From positions 1 to 6,776 of the forward strand of contig JBAQIV010000024.1 in assembly GCA_049289035.1 (NCBI GenBank): 6,776 nucleotides of DNA, in the 5' to 3' direction. The DNA comes from JAPUDQ01 sp049289035. GTDB lineage: Bacteria; Patescibacteriota; Saccharimonadia; Saccharimonadales; Saccharimonadaceae. The stretch's first letter is position 1, and the number at the start of each line of letters is the position of its first letter. The notes beneath the pieces were generated by a model. It was not told the DNA's origin and searched no databases. It was given only the letters and a program-made list of their open reading frames with translations. Positions 1 through 4,829 of the stretch are shown here, one piece after another. The translations under genes were made by a program, and so were the position numbers.

Positions 1-111
1 AGAAGACAACAAGATAGGCTCAACAACGTACAAACAAGCATGTACCAACAGAAATGGGAGGTCATAAAACCGAGCATCCAGCTAGCGCTGGAAGCTCGGA
101 TGGGGTGCTGA
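1..111 (+). CDS. Possible C-terminal end of an upstream protein (partial, 36 codons)
   Basis: One + frame is open from the window edge to TGA at 109-111. It reads a polar, Gln-rich stretch ending in ...QLALEARMGC. The other two + frames stop earlier. No family is recognisable from 36 residues, and an open stretch of this length could be chance. A hairpin lies inside it (CCGAGC 70-75 with GCTCGG 94-99, enclosing CCAGC 78-82 with GCTGG 87-91). That could equally be a terminator-like structure in non-coding DNA, although no T-run follows it. The stop precedes the tRNA-Leu promoter by about 30 bases, which fits a gene end. Low confidence. Confidence 0.25.
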   Translation, partial: RRQQDRLNNVQTSMYQQKWEVIKPSIQLALEARMGC

Positions 112-139
112 GGTGCGAAATGCGTGAATGACAGAGGTA

Positions 140-148
140 TGGTATAAT
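140..148 (+). promoter_or_regulatory. Extended -10 promoter of tRNA-Leu
   Basis: TATAAT at 143-148 is preceded by TGG (140-142), which is an extended -10 motif. It lies 12 bases before the mature tRNA 5' end at 161, so a start near 155 would leave a leader of about 6 nt. The expected -35 position (about 120-125) holds no good TTGACA match, which is typical when an extended -10 carries the promoter. Confidence 0.7.
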
Positions 149-160
149 TTTGTACTGAAC

Positions 161-246
161 GCGGATGTGGCGGAATGGTAGACGCGCTAGCTTCAGGTGC
201 TAGTGTACGCAAGTACGTGGAGGTTCAAGTCCTCTCATCCGCACCA
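161..246 (+). tRNA. tRNA-Leu(CAG), decodes CUG
   Basis: The acceptor stem GCGGATG (161-167) pairs with CATCCGC (236-242), followed by discriminator A243 and an encoded CCA (244-246). The anticodon stem CTAGC/GCTAG (187-191/199-203) encloses loop TTCAGGT with anticodon CAG at 194-196. A long variable arm with a GTAC/GTAC stem and GCAA loop marks a class II tRNA. Together with discriminator A and the CAG anticodon this gives leucine. The T-arm reads GGAGG-TTCAAGT-CCTCT. Unlike the two tRNA-Val genes later in the window, its trailer does not form an inverted repeat with the CCA end. Confidence 0.97.
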
Positions 247-256
247 ACGTTAATAT

Positions 257-285
257 TTGAAGCTGCTGTTATGCAACAGTTTCAA
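257..285. terminator. Stem-loop between convergent tRNA-Leu and the GNAT gene
   Basis: TTGAA (257-261) pairs with TTCAA (281-285), and CTGTT (266-270) pairs with AACAG (275-279) around an ATGC loop. It lies in the 22-bp gap and over the last codons of the convergent GNAT gene. It may stop transcription in either direction, but neither side has a clean T-run. Confidence 0.35.
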
Positions 286-814
286 CTTCCTTCACGACAT
301 TTTGAAACTCTAAACCATCTTCATCTTTGTACGGCTCGCCCATTTTGTGAAAGTTTAGTTTTGCCAACAGGTTTTTTGAACCTGCATTGTCAGTTAGATA
401 CCTGGAATAAATACGTGCGTGGCCTAGCTTCGCGAGGTAGCCGACAACCGCTTCTGTACTCGACAACCCTATGCCCTTGTCGCGGGCTTCTGGGCTGCCG
501 ATCATGATATGCAAGGACGGACCTTGCAAATACTGGTCTGCTCGTAGATGTACCCACACCGAACCGACAACGGTGCCCCGATATGCAATCATCCAGTTGA
601 GCTGGTCGTCATTTTCGATAAAACCTCTCACCCGCTCTCTTTCTTGCTCCAAAGTAGACGGCTGATTGTCTTTCGCCGCGACGCCCATGAGTCGTAACGT
701 GTTGCGACCCATGTCGCCCTGAAGCCACGCAACGCCAAGCGGCGCATCTCGTGTAATGTCTGGCTCAACAAGGCGTACACCTGGATTGTTCGTATGTAAT
801 TCTTTTGCTCTCAT
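269..814 (-). CDS. GNAT-family N-acetyltransferase (RimJ/RimL-like)
   Basis: Predicted cytoplasmic enzyme that transfers an acetyl group from acetyl-CoA to an amine; the substrate cannot be told. Residue numbers are for the 181-aa form. A beta strand VVGSVWVHL (82-90) and strand SLHIMIG (100-106) lead into the acetyl-CoA pyrophosphate loop R-D-K-G-I-G (111-116, the RxxGxG motif A). The end carries N143-x-x-S146 and LNF (153-155), as in the Rim-type N-x-x-S...K-L-G-F region. Length is normal for the fold. Start choice: the ATG at 814 overlaps the upstream nucleotidyltransferase stop as ATGA, a common translational-coupling arrangement. An in-frame ATG at 829 would add five residues (MDKKF) and overlap by 19 bases. 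Neither has a strong ribosome-binding site. Pairing of a GNAT with a nucleotidyltransferase recalls drug-modifying enzyme pairs, but that role is inference. Confidence 0.88.
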   Translation of the reverse strand: MRAKELHTNNPGVRLVEPDITRDAPLGVAWLQGDMGRNTLRLMGVAAKDNQPSTLEQERERVRGFIENDDQLNWMIAYRGTVVGSVWVHLRADQYLQGPSLHIMIGSPEARDKGIGLSSTEAVVGYLAKLGHARIYSRYLTDNAGSKNLLAKLNFHKMGEPYKDEDGLEFQNVVKEVETVA

Positions 815-1527
815 AAACTTTTTATCCATTTTTCAAGTTCTGATAAAGTCGTTTCTATATCTTGCATCTTCACATCATAAAACTTTTCCAGTCGATTCGT
901 TTCTGTTTCTGGCAAATCACGATAGATGTGCTTCAAATCATACTCTGCCTTTTCGCGCTTTCCATGTTTCAGCCGTAAAAACTTTGTTGCATAACGCAAA
1001 ATAAGGTGATAGTAATGGAGTGCTTCAAGTGATTTACCGCGTTTGATATTTTTGATAACCGATAGACTGATGAGCTTGTAATAACGCCCGAGTTTTTCAC
1101 GTGCCTCGTCTAGGTTATGGCCACGTAGTGAAGATACCTGAAAATCTATGACCTGTCTTTTGTCGAAAATTACTTCGGCATCATCAACACCTTCTACAAG
1201 CTTTACCTCTCGACTAATACCTTGTGTATTGATGTCGACAGTTAAGAACTCGTTCATGCCTTGTAGGTGATATGCTACGTGTCCGAGTTCGCCACTATTT
1301 TTTACTTGATAGCGAAAATCTATCGGCGCAATTTGTGCCAATATTGGCTCGATATCGTCATATATCGTAAACACCTTGTCGTCGTCAACACTAAGCCAAA
1401 GATCGATGTCAGAATACTTGTCGGCATAGCCTTGCGGCACAGAACCCTCAACCCAAAAGGCATGAACGTCTGTGCGCTCACTCAAAGATTTCTGCAAATG
1501 CTTGATTATTTTTTTCCTATCATCCAT
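811..1527 (-). CDS. Nucleotidyltransferase-superfamily protein (aminoglycoside/lincosamide adenylyltransferase-like)
   Basis: Predicted enzyme that transfers a nucleotide from an NTP to a small molecule. The 238-aa protein has the pol-beta-type signature G28-S29...G33, then S39-D40-I-D42-L. A plausible third metal ligand is D98, in the strand FLTVD. The C-terminal half (about 150-238) is helical and rich in Lys and Tyr, as in the helical domains of antibiotic nucleotidyltransferases. Substrate is unknown; aminoglycoside or lincosamide modification is only the nearest family resemblance. The start at 1527 is chosen because a TATAAT on this strand ends 7 bases upstream. The longer frame from 1593 would overlap the transporter gene by 46 bases and contain the promoter. 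It ends in ATGA, overlapping the GNAT start, so the two are probably co-translated. The gap to the upstream transporter stop is 20 bases. Confidence 0.85.
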   Translation of the reverse strand: MDDRKKIIKHLQKSLSERTDVHAFWVEGSVPQGYADKYSDIDLWLSVDDDKVFTIYDDIEPILAQIAPIDFRYQVKNSGELGHVAYHLQGMNEFLTVDINTQGISREVKLVEGVDDAEVIFDKRQVIDFQVSSLRGHNLDEAREKLGRYYKLISLSVIKNIKRGKSLEALHYYHLILRYATKFLRLKHGKREKAEYDLKHIYRDLPETETNRLEKFYDVKMQDIETTLSELEKWIKSL

Positions 1528-1534
1528 GAGCCCT

Positions 1535-1540
1535 ATTATA
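1535..1540 (-). promoter_or_regulatory. -10 element for the nucleotidyltransferase-GNAT pair, probably leaderless
   Basis: Read on the minus strand this is a perfect TATAAT, 7 bases before the ATG at 1527, inside the 20-bp gap after the transporter stop. The start point would fall on or next to the ATG. The -35 region is weak (TTAGGA with a 19-base spacer). The pair may also be reached by read-through from the transporter promoter. Confidence 0.6.
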
Positions 1541-1547
1541 CCTTTCG

Positions 1548-2411
1548 CTATGCTTGTAGTCCTAATATCACGGTCCCTGCAGCGATCAAACAAAGCGCCG
1601 CAATCTTTCGCCTATCCATCCCCTCATGAAACGCCCTTGCGCCAAATACGGCAGTCAAAGGTGCTGACAGCGAACGAATAGCGGTAACATACGCAATCGG
1701 GCCAGATGCGATGGCGCCAAAGTAAAACATGCCAGCAATGCCCTGAATCGTACCATTTTTAGCTATAAGTTTTATATGCGGGTGTCGATACTTTCCAGGC
1801 GCGATACTCTGCGCATAGATGAACTGCACAACCGCAGACGCAAGCGTCACCCAAAATGCATAAAACAACGGCGAGCTCTCTAATAGTGCGATACTGCCGA
1901 CTGTGGTATGAAGCGAGATAGTAGCAACGCCAATCAGCCCAAACCGCGTACCGCGATCGTTCCAAATAGTACCAAGCATATTGCGATTACCACGACTTGT
2001 GTTGAGTATGTAAACACCACTTATTATGATTAAGACGGCAAGGATTGCCGCTACACTTGGTATCTGCCCTAGAAATATCGCAGCAGTTACCAACATAATA
2101 GCCGGGTAAAGTGATAGAAGTGGTGCTGTTTTCGACAACTGGCCGTATTTTAAACTCTGCAAATACACGGCAGTATCTAACGGGGCAGTAATGCACGTGC
2201 TAACGGTGCTACTCGTCCAAAACGCGACCGACAGCGAGTGCTCCGGCAAAATGTGCCCAGTCGTAACAGCGAGCAACCCCGTAACGGGCAGTGCCGCTAG
2301 TCTCATCATCCATGCAAGATGAAGATGATGAACGTTATGACTTAAGTGTTTGTCGTTAACTTTGCGTAGTGACGCAAAAATCGAACTTAAAAATGCGTAA
2401 GTAAACCACAT
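1548..2411 (-). CDS. EamA/DMT-superfamily transporter, about 10 transmembrane helices
   Basis: Inner-membrane carrier of the drug/metabolite transporter superfamily; the substrate is unknown. The 287-aa length is typical. The protein is an internal duplication of two five-helix halves: residues 1 to about 138, ending with the helix ILAVLIIISGVYILN, and about 155 to 286, ending with the helix KIAALCLIAAGTVILGL. Each half closes with the small-residue-rich helix pair usual in EamA domains (first half SKTAPLLSLYPAIMLVTAAIF; second half RSLSAPLTAVFGA). Charged loops separate the helices. The ATG at 2411 has AAGGA about nine bases upstream, the only clear Shine-Dalgarno-like site among the genes here. 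It lies first in a minus-strand cluster with the nucleotidyltransferase and GNAT genes. Export of a small molecule that the other two enzymes modify is an attractive but untested idea. Confidence 0.9.
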   Translation of the reverse strand: MWFTYAFLSSIFASLRKVNDKHLSHNVHHLHLAWMMRLAALPVTGLLAVTTGHILPEHSLSVAFWTSSTVSTCITAPLDTAVYLQSLKYGQLSKTAPLLSLYPAIMLVTAAIFLGQIPSVAAILAVLIIISGVYILNTSRGNRNMLGTIWNDRGTRFGLIGVATISLHTTVGSIALLESSPLFYAFWVTLASAVVQFIYAQSIAPGKYRHPHIKLIAKNGTIQGIAGMFYFGAIASGPIAYVTAIRSLSAPLTAVFGARAFHEGMDRRKIAALCLIAAGTVILGLQA

Positions 2412-2515
2412 GTATATTTTCCTTTTGTTAGGTATTCTTAGTAATCAAAATAGTTTCTAGTTGTATACTCCCAAGAGAGCGGCGGAAGTAGCTATATAAA
2501 AAGACTTAATCTATT
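2412..2515 (-). promoter_or_regulatory. Long 5' leader of the transporter mRNA
   Basis: From the predicted start point near 2515 to the ATG at 2411 there are about 100 untranslated bases, unlike the near-zero leaders of other genes in the window. The leader holds a T-run (about 2499-2503 as seen on the minus strand), a small CTC/GAG stem, and the AAGGA site just before the start. I do not recognise a known riboswitch class in it. Confidence 0.4.
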
Positions 2516-2521
2516 CCTTTC

Positions 2522-2550
2522 ATTATAGCAGTTATGGTAATAAATTTCAA
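2522..2550 (-). promoter_or_regulatory. Sigma70-type promoter of the transporter cluster
   Basis: On the minus strand the -35 box TTGAAA (2550-2545), a 17-base spacer and the -10 box TATAAT (2527-2522) form a near-consensus promoter. Transcription should start near 2515. Confidence 0.8.
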
Positions 2551-2584
2551 CATATTTTGCTGATTTTGCAAACTGCCTCTGCTG

Positions 2585-2632
2585 CAGGCGTGCAAAGCAC
2601 GTCGGATCCGCCGGCTGAGCTATACCGCCCCC
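2585..2632 (-). pseudogene. Degenerate tRNA-Ala(TGC)-like 5' half
   Basis: The minus strand reads like the start of a tRNA. A G-run acceptor-like stretch (2632-2625) is followed by TATAGCTCAGC, a near-consensus position 8 to D-arm text. Farther on, GTGCTTTGCACGC matches the loop region of tRNA-Ala with anticodon TGC (2594-2592). The D-stem partner is missing, the anticodon stem is imperfect, and no T-arm or 3' acceptor follows. It is therefore not a functional tRNA. The anticodon-like segment is itself a small palindrome, so part of the resemblance could be chance. Confidence 0.4.
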
Positions 2633-2739
2633 TGTTGCTTTGGTAGTAGGCAGGCCACAGGCTAACCCCTCTCAGTTCCGATTCCCGCGGCTACTTTCGA
2701 TATTCGCAACTTTTTCGTATCATTAGTACCACTACAGCT

Positions 2740-3279
2740 ATGAACGACTGGACATTGTACCCAACTTGGATTGCGACAGCATTGTCGATTGTTGGCTGGT
2801 TGTATTTTGTGCATAGAGAATATGCCCCGGATCGGCCAACGACACTCAGCGACCTGTCGACTCGCTCGCGAAAAACACGGTTATATTTTCGCACACTAAT
2901 GCTTGTCTGTCCGTTATTATTTGCAATCACCGGGCTATGGTTCGTGCACTACCGGCTCGAAAGTGCTATCATCACCGCCTTGTGGCTGACGACCATACTT
3001 TGCTGCATGATGGCGGGTATATTTTTGCCGACACACGGTCGCGAAAAGTTGCTTCACACATTTTTCGCAGTCATAATGGGCTTGGCCATGCTTGCACTTG
3101 TCGTTGCCGGGGCAATCGTTGCGCCTCGATATCACGCTGTACTTTGGCTTATATTTGTTGTTATGGCTGCGCTTGCAATCATCGGCCCACGACAAAAACG
3201 CCACTATATAGTGTACGAGCTCGACTTTATGTTTTTGTCGCATGTATCGATGGTCGTGATCGCGCTTGCGGTCGCCTGA
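2740..3279 (+). CDS. Hypothetical membrane protein with about six helices
   Basis: I do not recognise the family. The 179-aa protein has hydrophobic segments near residues 9-25, 50-67, 76-95, 106-127, 132-149 and 160-178. A basic loop (about 40-48, RSRKTR) follows the first, suggesting a cytoplasmic face there, and a GPRQKRHY loop precedes the last helix. The size and six-helix layout resemble DUF998-type proteins, but no defining motif is visible. The ATG at 2740 has no ribosome-binding site. A TATCAT at 2718-2723 could be the -10, giving a leader of about ten bases. The end of the gene carries the promoter of the following nuclease gene. It is divergent from the transporter cluster across a 328-bp region. 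Confidence 0.75.
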   Translation: MNDWTLYPTWIATALSIVGWLYFVHREYAPDRPTTLSDLSTRSRKTRLYFRTLMLVCPLLFAITGLWFVHYRLESAIITALWLTTILCCMMAGIFLPTHGREKLLHTFFAVIMGLAMLALVVAGAIVAPRYHAVLWLIFVVMAALAIIGPRQKRHYIVYELDFMFLSHVSMVVIALAVA

Positions 3280-3294
3280 GCACCTGTTTATAAT
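3266..3294 (+). promoter_or_regulatory. Promoter of the nuclease gene, leaderless type
   Basis: TTGCGG (3266-3271), a 17-base spacer and a perfect TATAAT (3289-3294) lie partly within the last codons of the membrane-protein gene. Only 8 bases separate the -10 from the ATG at 3303 and they hold no Shine-Dalgarno site, so the transcript should begin at or next to the start codon. Confidence 0.7.
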
Positions 3295-3302
3295 CGGTCT
3301 CG

Positions 3303-3683
3303 ATGAAACAAGGTAAAATTACGCCAAACGGTGTTGTGCTGCACACTCATGAAAATGCAACGGTCGTATTTTTAACCGAGCAAGGCTTCGACGTTGAGCT
3401 TTTACCGCCACTCCAGCGTAAAGGAGCGAGAACGCCAGATATAAAAATGAACGCCTTAGCGTGGGAGATAAAATGTCCAGTCGGCAAAAGTGCTAATACT
3501 ATTAAACGAGCATTTAAAGCAGCGTTACGTCAGTCTAAAAATATTATTTTTGACTTGCGTGGTTCAAGAATGACAGACAAAGTAAATATCGCTAAGCTTG
3601 AAAAAGAATTTAATGATATTAAAAGTGCAAAGCATCTATTGATAATCACTAAAAAACGGGAACTACTTGATTTCCATAAATAG
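3303..3683 (+). CDS. Small PD-(D/E)XK-type nuclease, CdiA-CT/tRNase-toxin-like
   Basis: The 126-aa protein resembles the restriction-endonuclease-fold domains at the C-termini of contact-dependent inhibition toxins (CdiA-CT tRNA nucleases) and other polymorphic toxins. Visible landmarks in family order: H16-E17 in the first helix, T44-P45-D46, and E55-I56-K57 after a strand (AWEIK), giving a PD-(x8)-ExK active site. A helix rich in Lys and Gln (69-79) and strand NIIFDL (80-85) follow, then strand HLLIIT (111-116) near the end. There is no signal peptide, export domain or long N-terminal carrier, so here the domain stands alone. No immunity-like gene lies beside it: upstream is the membrane protein, downstream a gene-poor stretch. 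It is visibly AT-richer and more Lys-rich than enolase, consistent with transfer. A domesticated RNase or DNase role, or an orphan toxin remnant, are both possible; the target is unknown. Confidence 0.65.
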   Translation: MKQGKITPNGVVLHTHENATVVFLTEQGFDVELLPPLQRKGARTPDIKMNALAWEIKCPVGKSANTIKRAFKAALRQSKNIIFDLRGSRMTDKVNIAKLEKEFNDIKSAKHLLIITKKRELLDFHK

Positions 3684-3705
3684 CTCGTGCTATCATGGAG
3701 GCACT

Positions 3706-3743
3706 GAAATGTCGCCACCGTGGTTCTGCGGAGGCGATATTTC
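3706..3743 (+). terminator. Terminator-like hairpin after the nuclease gene
   Basis: GAAATGTCGCC (3706-3716) pairs with GGCGATATTTC (3733-3743) over 11 bp with one G-T wobble, followed by the T-rich GCTTTATTTG. It starts 22 bases after the nuclease stop and is the best candidate for ending that transcript. Confidence 0.5.
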
Positions 3744-3925
3744 GCTTTATTTGTGTGCAGAATAGTCTTGATAAGCAACCAGGTCTAGCCAGCTGTTTGA
3801 TAGTTCGCTATTCTAGTACCCGGTATCTGGATACTGATTTAGGGGCGATGAGCTTCCTATCATCCGACAGGACCACGTCGGATGACGTGGTAGTTGGGGA
3901 GCCTTCAGCGAAAATAATTGCGCAC
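3744..3925. other. Gene-poor stretch between the nuclease gene and tRNA-Val(CAC)
   Basis: I see no convincing gene from 3684 to 3998. The stretch holds the terminator-like hairpin, a pair of mutually exclusive hairpins (3861-3891), a 12-base palindrome GCGCACGTGCGC (3920-3931) and an inverted D-arm copy (3926-3942). A 98-codon open frame spans it but resembles no family and covers these structures. Confidence 0.5.
3861..3891 (+). promoter_or_regulatory. Two overlapping, mutually exclusive perfect hairpins
   Basis: CATCCGAC (3861-3868) can pair with GTCGGATG (3877-3884). Alternatively ACCACGTC (3872-3879) can pair with GACGTGGT (3884-3891). Both stems are perfect 8-bp pairs and share bases, so only one can form at a time, as in attenuators and riboswitch expression platforms. 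No gene directly downstream is obviously controlled; the next unit is tRNA-Val(CAC). Confidence 0.5.
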
Positions 3926-3942
3926 GTGCGCTCTAGCCAACT
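3926..3942 (-). repeat. Inverted copy of the tRNA-Val D-arm segment
   Basis: The reverse complement of these 17 bases is identical to 4012-4028 inside tRNA-Val(CAC), covering the D-loop, D-stem 3' side and start of the anticodon stem. The match ends sharply on both sides. It may be a relic of an inverted tRNA copy, or it could pair with the tRNA transcript if both are transcribed. Confidence 0.75.
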
Positions 3943-3955
3943 CGTTATAGATATA

Positions 3956-3961
3956 TATAAT
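3956..3961 (+). promoter_or_regulatory. -10 element of tRNA-Val(CAC)
   Basis: A perfect TATAAT lies 37 bases before the mature 5' end at 3999, so the precursor would carry a leader of about 30 nt. No good -35 box is present at the expected distance. Confidence 0.5.
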
Positions 3962-3998
3962 AGATGTGTTGACCCGGGCTGTTGGCAGTAGATATTTA

Positions 3999-4075
3999 GG
4001 GCGATTAGCTCAGTTGGCTAGAGCGCACGATTCACATTCGTGAGGTCACAGGTTCGAGCCCTGTATTGCCCACCA
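3999..4075 (+). tRNA. tRNA-Val(CAC), decodes GUG
   Basis: The acceptor stem GGGCGAT (3999-4005) pairs with ATTGCCC (4065-4071) with one G-T pair, followed by discriminator A4072 and an encoded CCA (4073-4075). The D-arm is TAGCTCAGTTGGCTAGAGC. The anticodon stem CACGA/TCGTG encloses TTCACAT with anticodon CAC at 4033-4035. The T-loop is TTCGAGC. The last five bases are also the start of a 20-bp perfect inverted repeat. Confidence 0.97.
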
Positions 4076-4115
4076 GCATAAAACAGTCACCTTGTGTGAC
4101 TGTTTTATGCTGGTG
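4071..4115 (+). terminator. Perfect 20-bp inverted repeat starting inside the tRNA-Val(CAC) 3' end
   Basis: Arms 4071-4090 and 4096-4115 are perfectly complementary around a CTTGT loop. The core is ACAGTCAC/GTGACTGT with A's on the left and TTTT on the right, an ordinary intrinsic terminator shape. Unusually, pairing continues past the T-run so that the downstream GCTGGTG is complementary to the tRNA's own CACCA end. Confidence 0.85.
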
Positions 4116-4237
4116 CGGGATGAGGCGCGAGAACCTGTACTTTTGCGCAAAGCAAAAGCAGGTTCGGCGTAGTGAGCAAAGGAACGCTAATGCTTGCATT
4201 CGACCCTTTGCGAACGAAGGAGCGAGCCCGCGAGCGA
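4116..4237 (+). other. Hairpin-rich spacer behind tRNA-Val(CAC)
   Basis: Two strong stems fill it. GAACCTG/CAGGTTC (4131-4137/4159-4165) has an inner TTTTGC/GCAAAA (4141-4146/4152-4157). The other is GCAAAGG/CCTTTGC (4176-4182/4205-4211). GCGGG (4115-4119) and CCCGC (4227-4231) could close the whole into a multi-branched fold. No convincing gene is seen: the frame crossing it is an upstream extension of the tail-anchored protein without a promoter or ribosome-binding site. Either a structured RNA or the remains of an inserted element would fit. Confidence 0.4.
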
Positions 4238-4249
4238 CCCTGTATTGCC
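4238..4249 (+). repeat. Partial copy of the tRNA-Val(CAC) 3' end
   Basis: CCCTGTATTGCC repeats 4059-4070 of the tRNA (T-stem 3' side plus most of the acceptor 3' strand), 179 bases downstream in the same orientation. CGAG precedes it as in the tRNA, but three extra bases intervene, and the CACCA end is lost. Confidence 0.7.
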
Positions 4250-4312
4250 GTAAAAATCAATGCGTATTGCTTTTTGCAATTGACAACCACCCTCTCGAAC
4301 TCAAACAACTCG

Positions 4313-4342
4313 TTGATTACCAACTTCGCATTGCTCTATACT
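4313..4342 (+). promoter_or_regulatory. Promoter of the tail-anchored protein gene, leaderless type
   Basis: TTGATT (4313-4318), an 18-base spacer and TATACT (4337-4342) end 6 bases before the ATG at 4349, with no Shine-Dalgarno sequence between. A consensus TTGACA at 4280-4285 also occurs but has no matching -10. Confidence 0.7.
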
Positions 4343-4348
4343 ATTCTC

Positions 4349-4711
4349 ATGCCTTCATTTGACAACGACAAATTTGTAAAGCGCGTCATTGAAGCGCTTC
4401 AACAATCAGGCCGTACATATAACGAAACAAGAATCATGACACTCATTGAGGCGCGTGACCAACTTGTCGACAGCGGCAAATACAACCCGCAAACTGCACT
4501 TTACGAAGCGGCACGGTCGCAGGGTTTTACCAATGACGACATCGCCACCATCGACGCCGCAGAAGAACGCTACCTTGCAGATCTTGGCCTGATTTCCGAC
4601 ACGCAACCAGCCGCACCGCGCTCGACACTTGGCTCGTACACAAAAGACGTCTTGATACTACTTGGCATTGTATGCCTCATGATCGCAATCGCCTACTTCT
4701 TTGCCACATAA
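4349..4711 (+). CDS. Hypothetical 120-aa protein with a single C-terminal membrane helix
   Basis: No family is recognised. Residues 5-80 are predicted helical and charged. The C-terminus (about 100-118, VLILLGIVCLMIAIAYFFA) is one hydrophobic helix ending one residue before the stop. This is a tail-anchored layout with the soluble part in the cytoplasm. A Pro/Ser-rich linker (about 84-95) joins the two parts. The start at 4349 is set by the -10 six bases upstream. The open frame reaches back to 4172, but that part runs through the hairpin spacer, the tRNA-tail copy and the promoter. It sits alone between the two tRNA-Val loci. Confidence 0.78.
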   Translation: MPSFDNDKFVKRVIEALQQSGRTYNETRIMTLIEARDQLVDSGKYNPQTALYEAARSQGFTNDDIATIDAAEERYLADLGLISDTQPAAPRSTLGSYTKDVLILLGIVCLMIAIAYFFAT

Positions 4712-4713
4712 CA

Positions 4714-4743
4714 TTCGCAATCCATAGGACTCTCTGTTAAAAT
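4714..4743 (+). promoter_or_regulatory. Extended -10 promoter of tRNA-Val(TAC)
   Basis: TAAAAT (4738-4743) is preceded by TGT (4735-4737), an extended -10. A partial -35, TTCGCA (4714-4719), lies 18 bases upstream. Transcription near 4750 would leave a leader of only a few bases before 4753. Confidence 0.6.
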
Positions 4744-4752
4744 ATTTTGTAT

Positions 4753-4829
4753 GGGTCGCTAGCTCAGTTGGCTAGAGCATCGGCTTTACACGCCGAGTGT
4801 CGGGGGTTCGAGTCCCTCGCGACCCACCA
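4753..4829 (+). tRNA. tRNA-Val(TAC), decodes GUA/GUN
   Basis: The acceptor stem GGGTCGC (4753-4759) pairs perfectly with GCGACCC (4819-4825), followed by discriminator A4826 and an encoded CCA (4827-4829). The anticodon stem TCGGC/GCCGA encloses TTTACAC with anticodon TAC at 4787-4789. The T-arm is GGGGG-TTCGAGT-CCCTC. The D-arm is the same as in tRNA-Val(CAC). Its 3' part is repeated twice downstream. Confidence 0.97.

Noticed and set aside
1528..1593. Upstream ATG for the nucleotidyltransferase
   Set aside because: It would overlap the transporter gene by 46 bases and include the -10 box; the added residues (MFDRCRDRDIR...) look unlike the family.
2640..2700. A + strand tRNA tail (AGTTCCGATTCCC) near the tRNA-Ala relic
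   Set aside because: It has an extra base in the T-loop text, no acceptor or CCA and no paired 5' half; the resemblance is too weak.
3695..3991. 98-codon open frame upstream of tRNA-Val(CAC)
   Set aside because: It covers hairpins, the inverted D-arm copy and the tRNA promoter, resembles no family and has no ribosome-binding site or well-placed -10 before its ATG.
3969..3998. TTGACC/TATTTA promoter directly before tRNA-Val(CAC)
   Set aside because: The -10-like box abuts the mature 5' end, so transcription would start inside the tRNA; the TATAAT at 3956-3961 is better placed.
4112..4249. Group IIC intron inserted behind a terminator (GTGCG after the hairpin)
   Set aside because: Group IIC introns do insert after terminators and begin GTGYG, but no domain V hairpin is present and the segment is far too short.
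4172..4348. Longer N-terminus for the tail-anchored protein
   Set aside because: This part runs through the spacer hairpin, the tRNA-tail copy and the -35/-10 boxes; the ATG at 4349 has the promoter directly before it.
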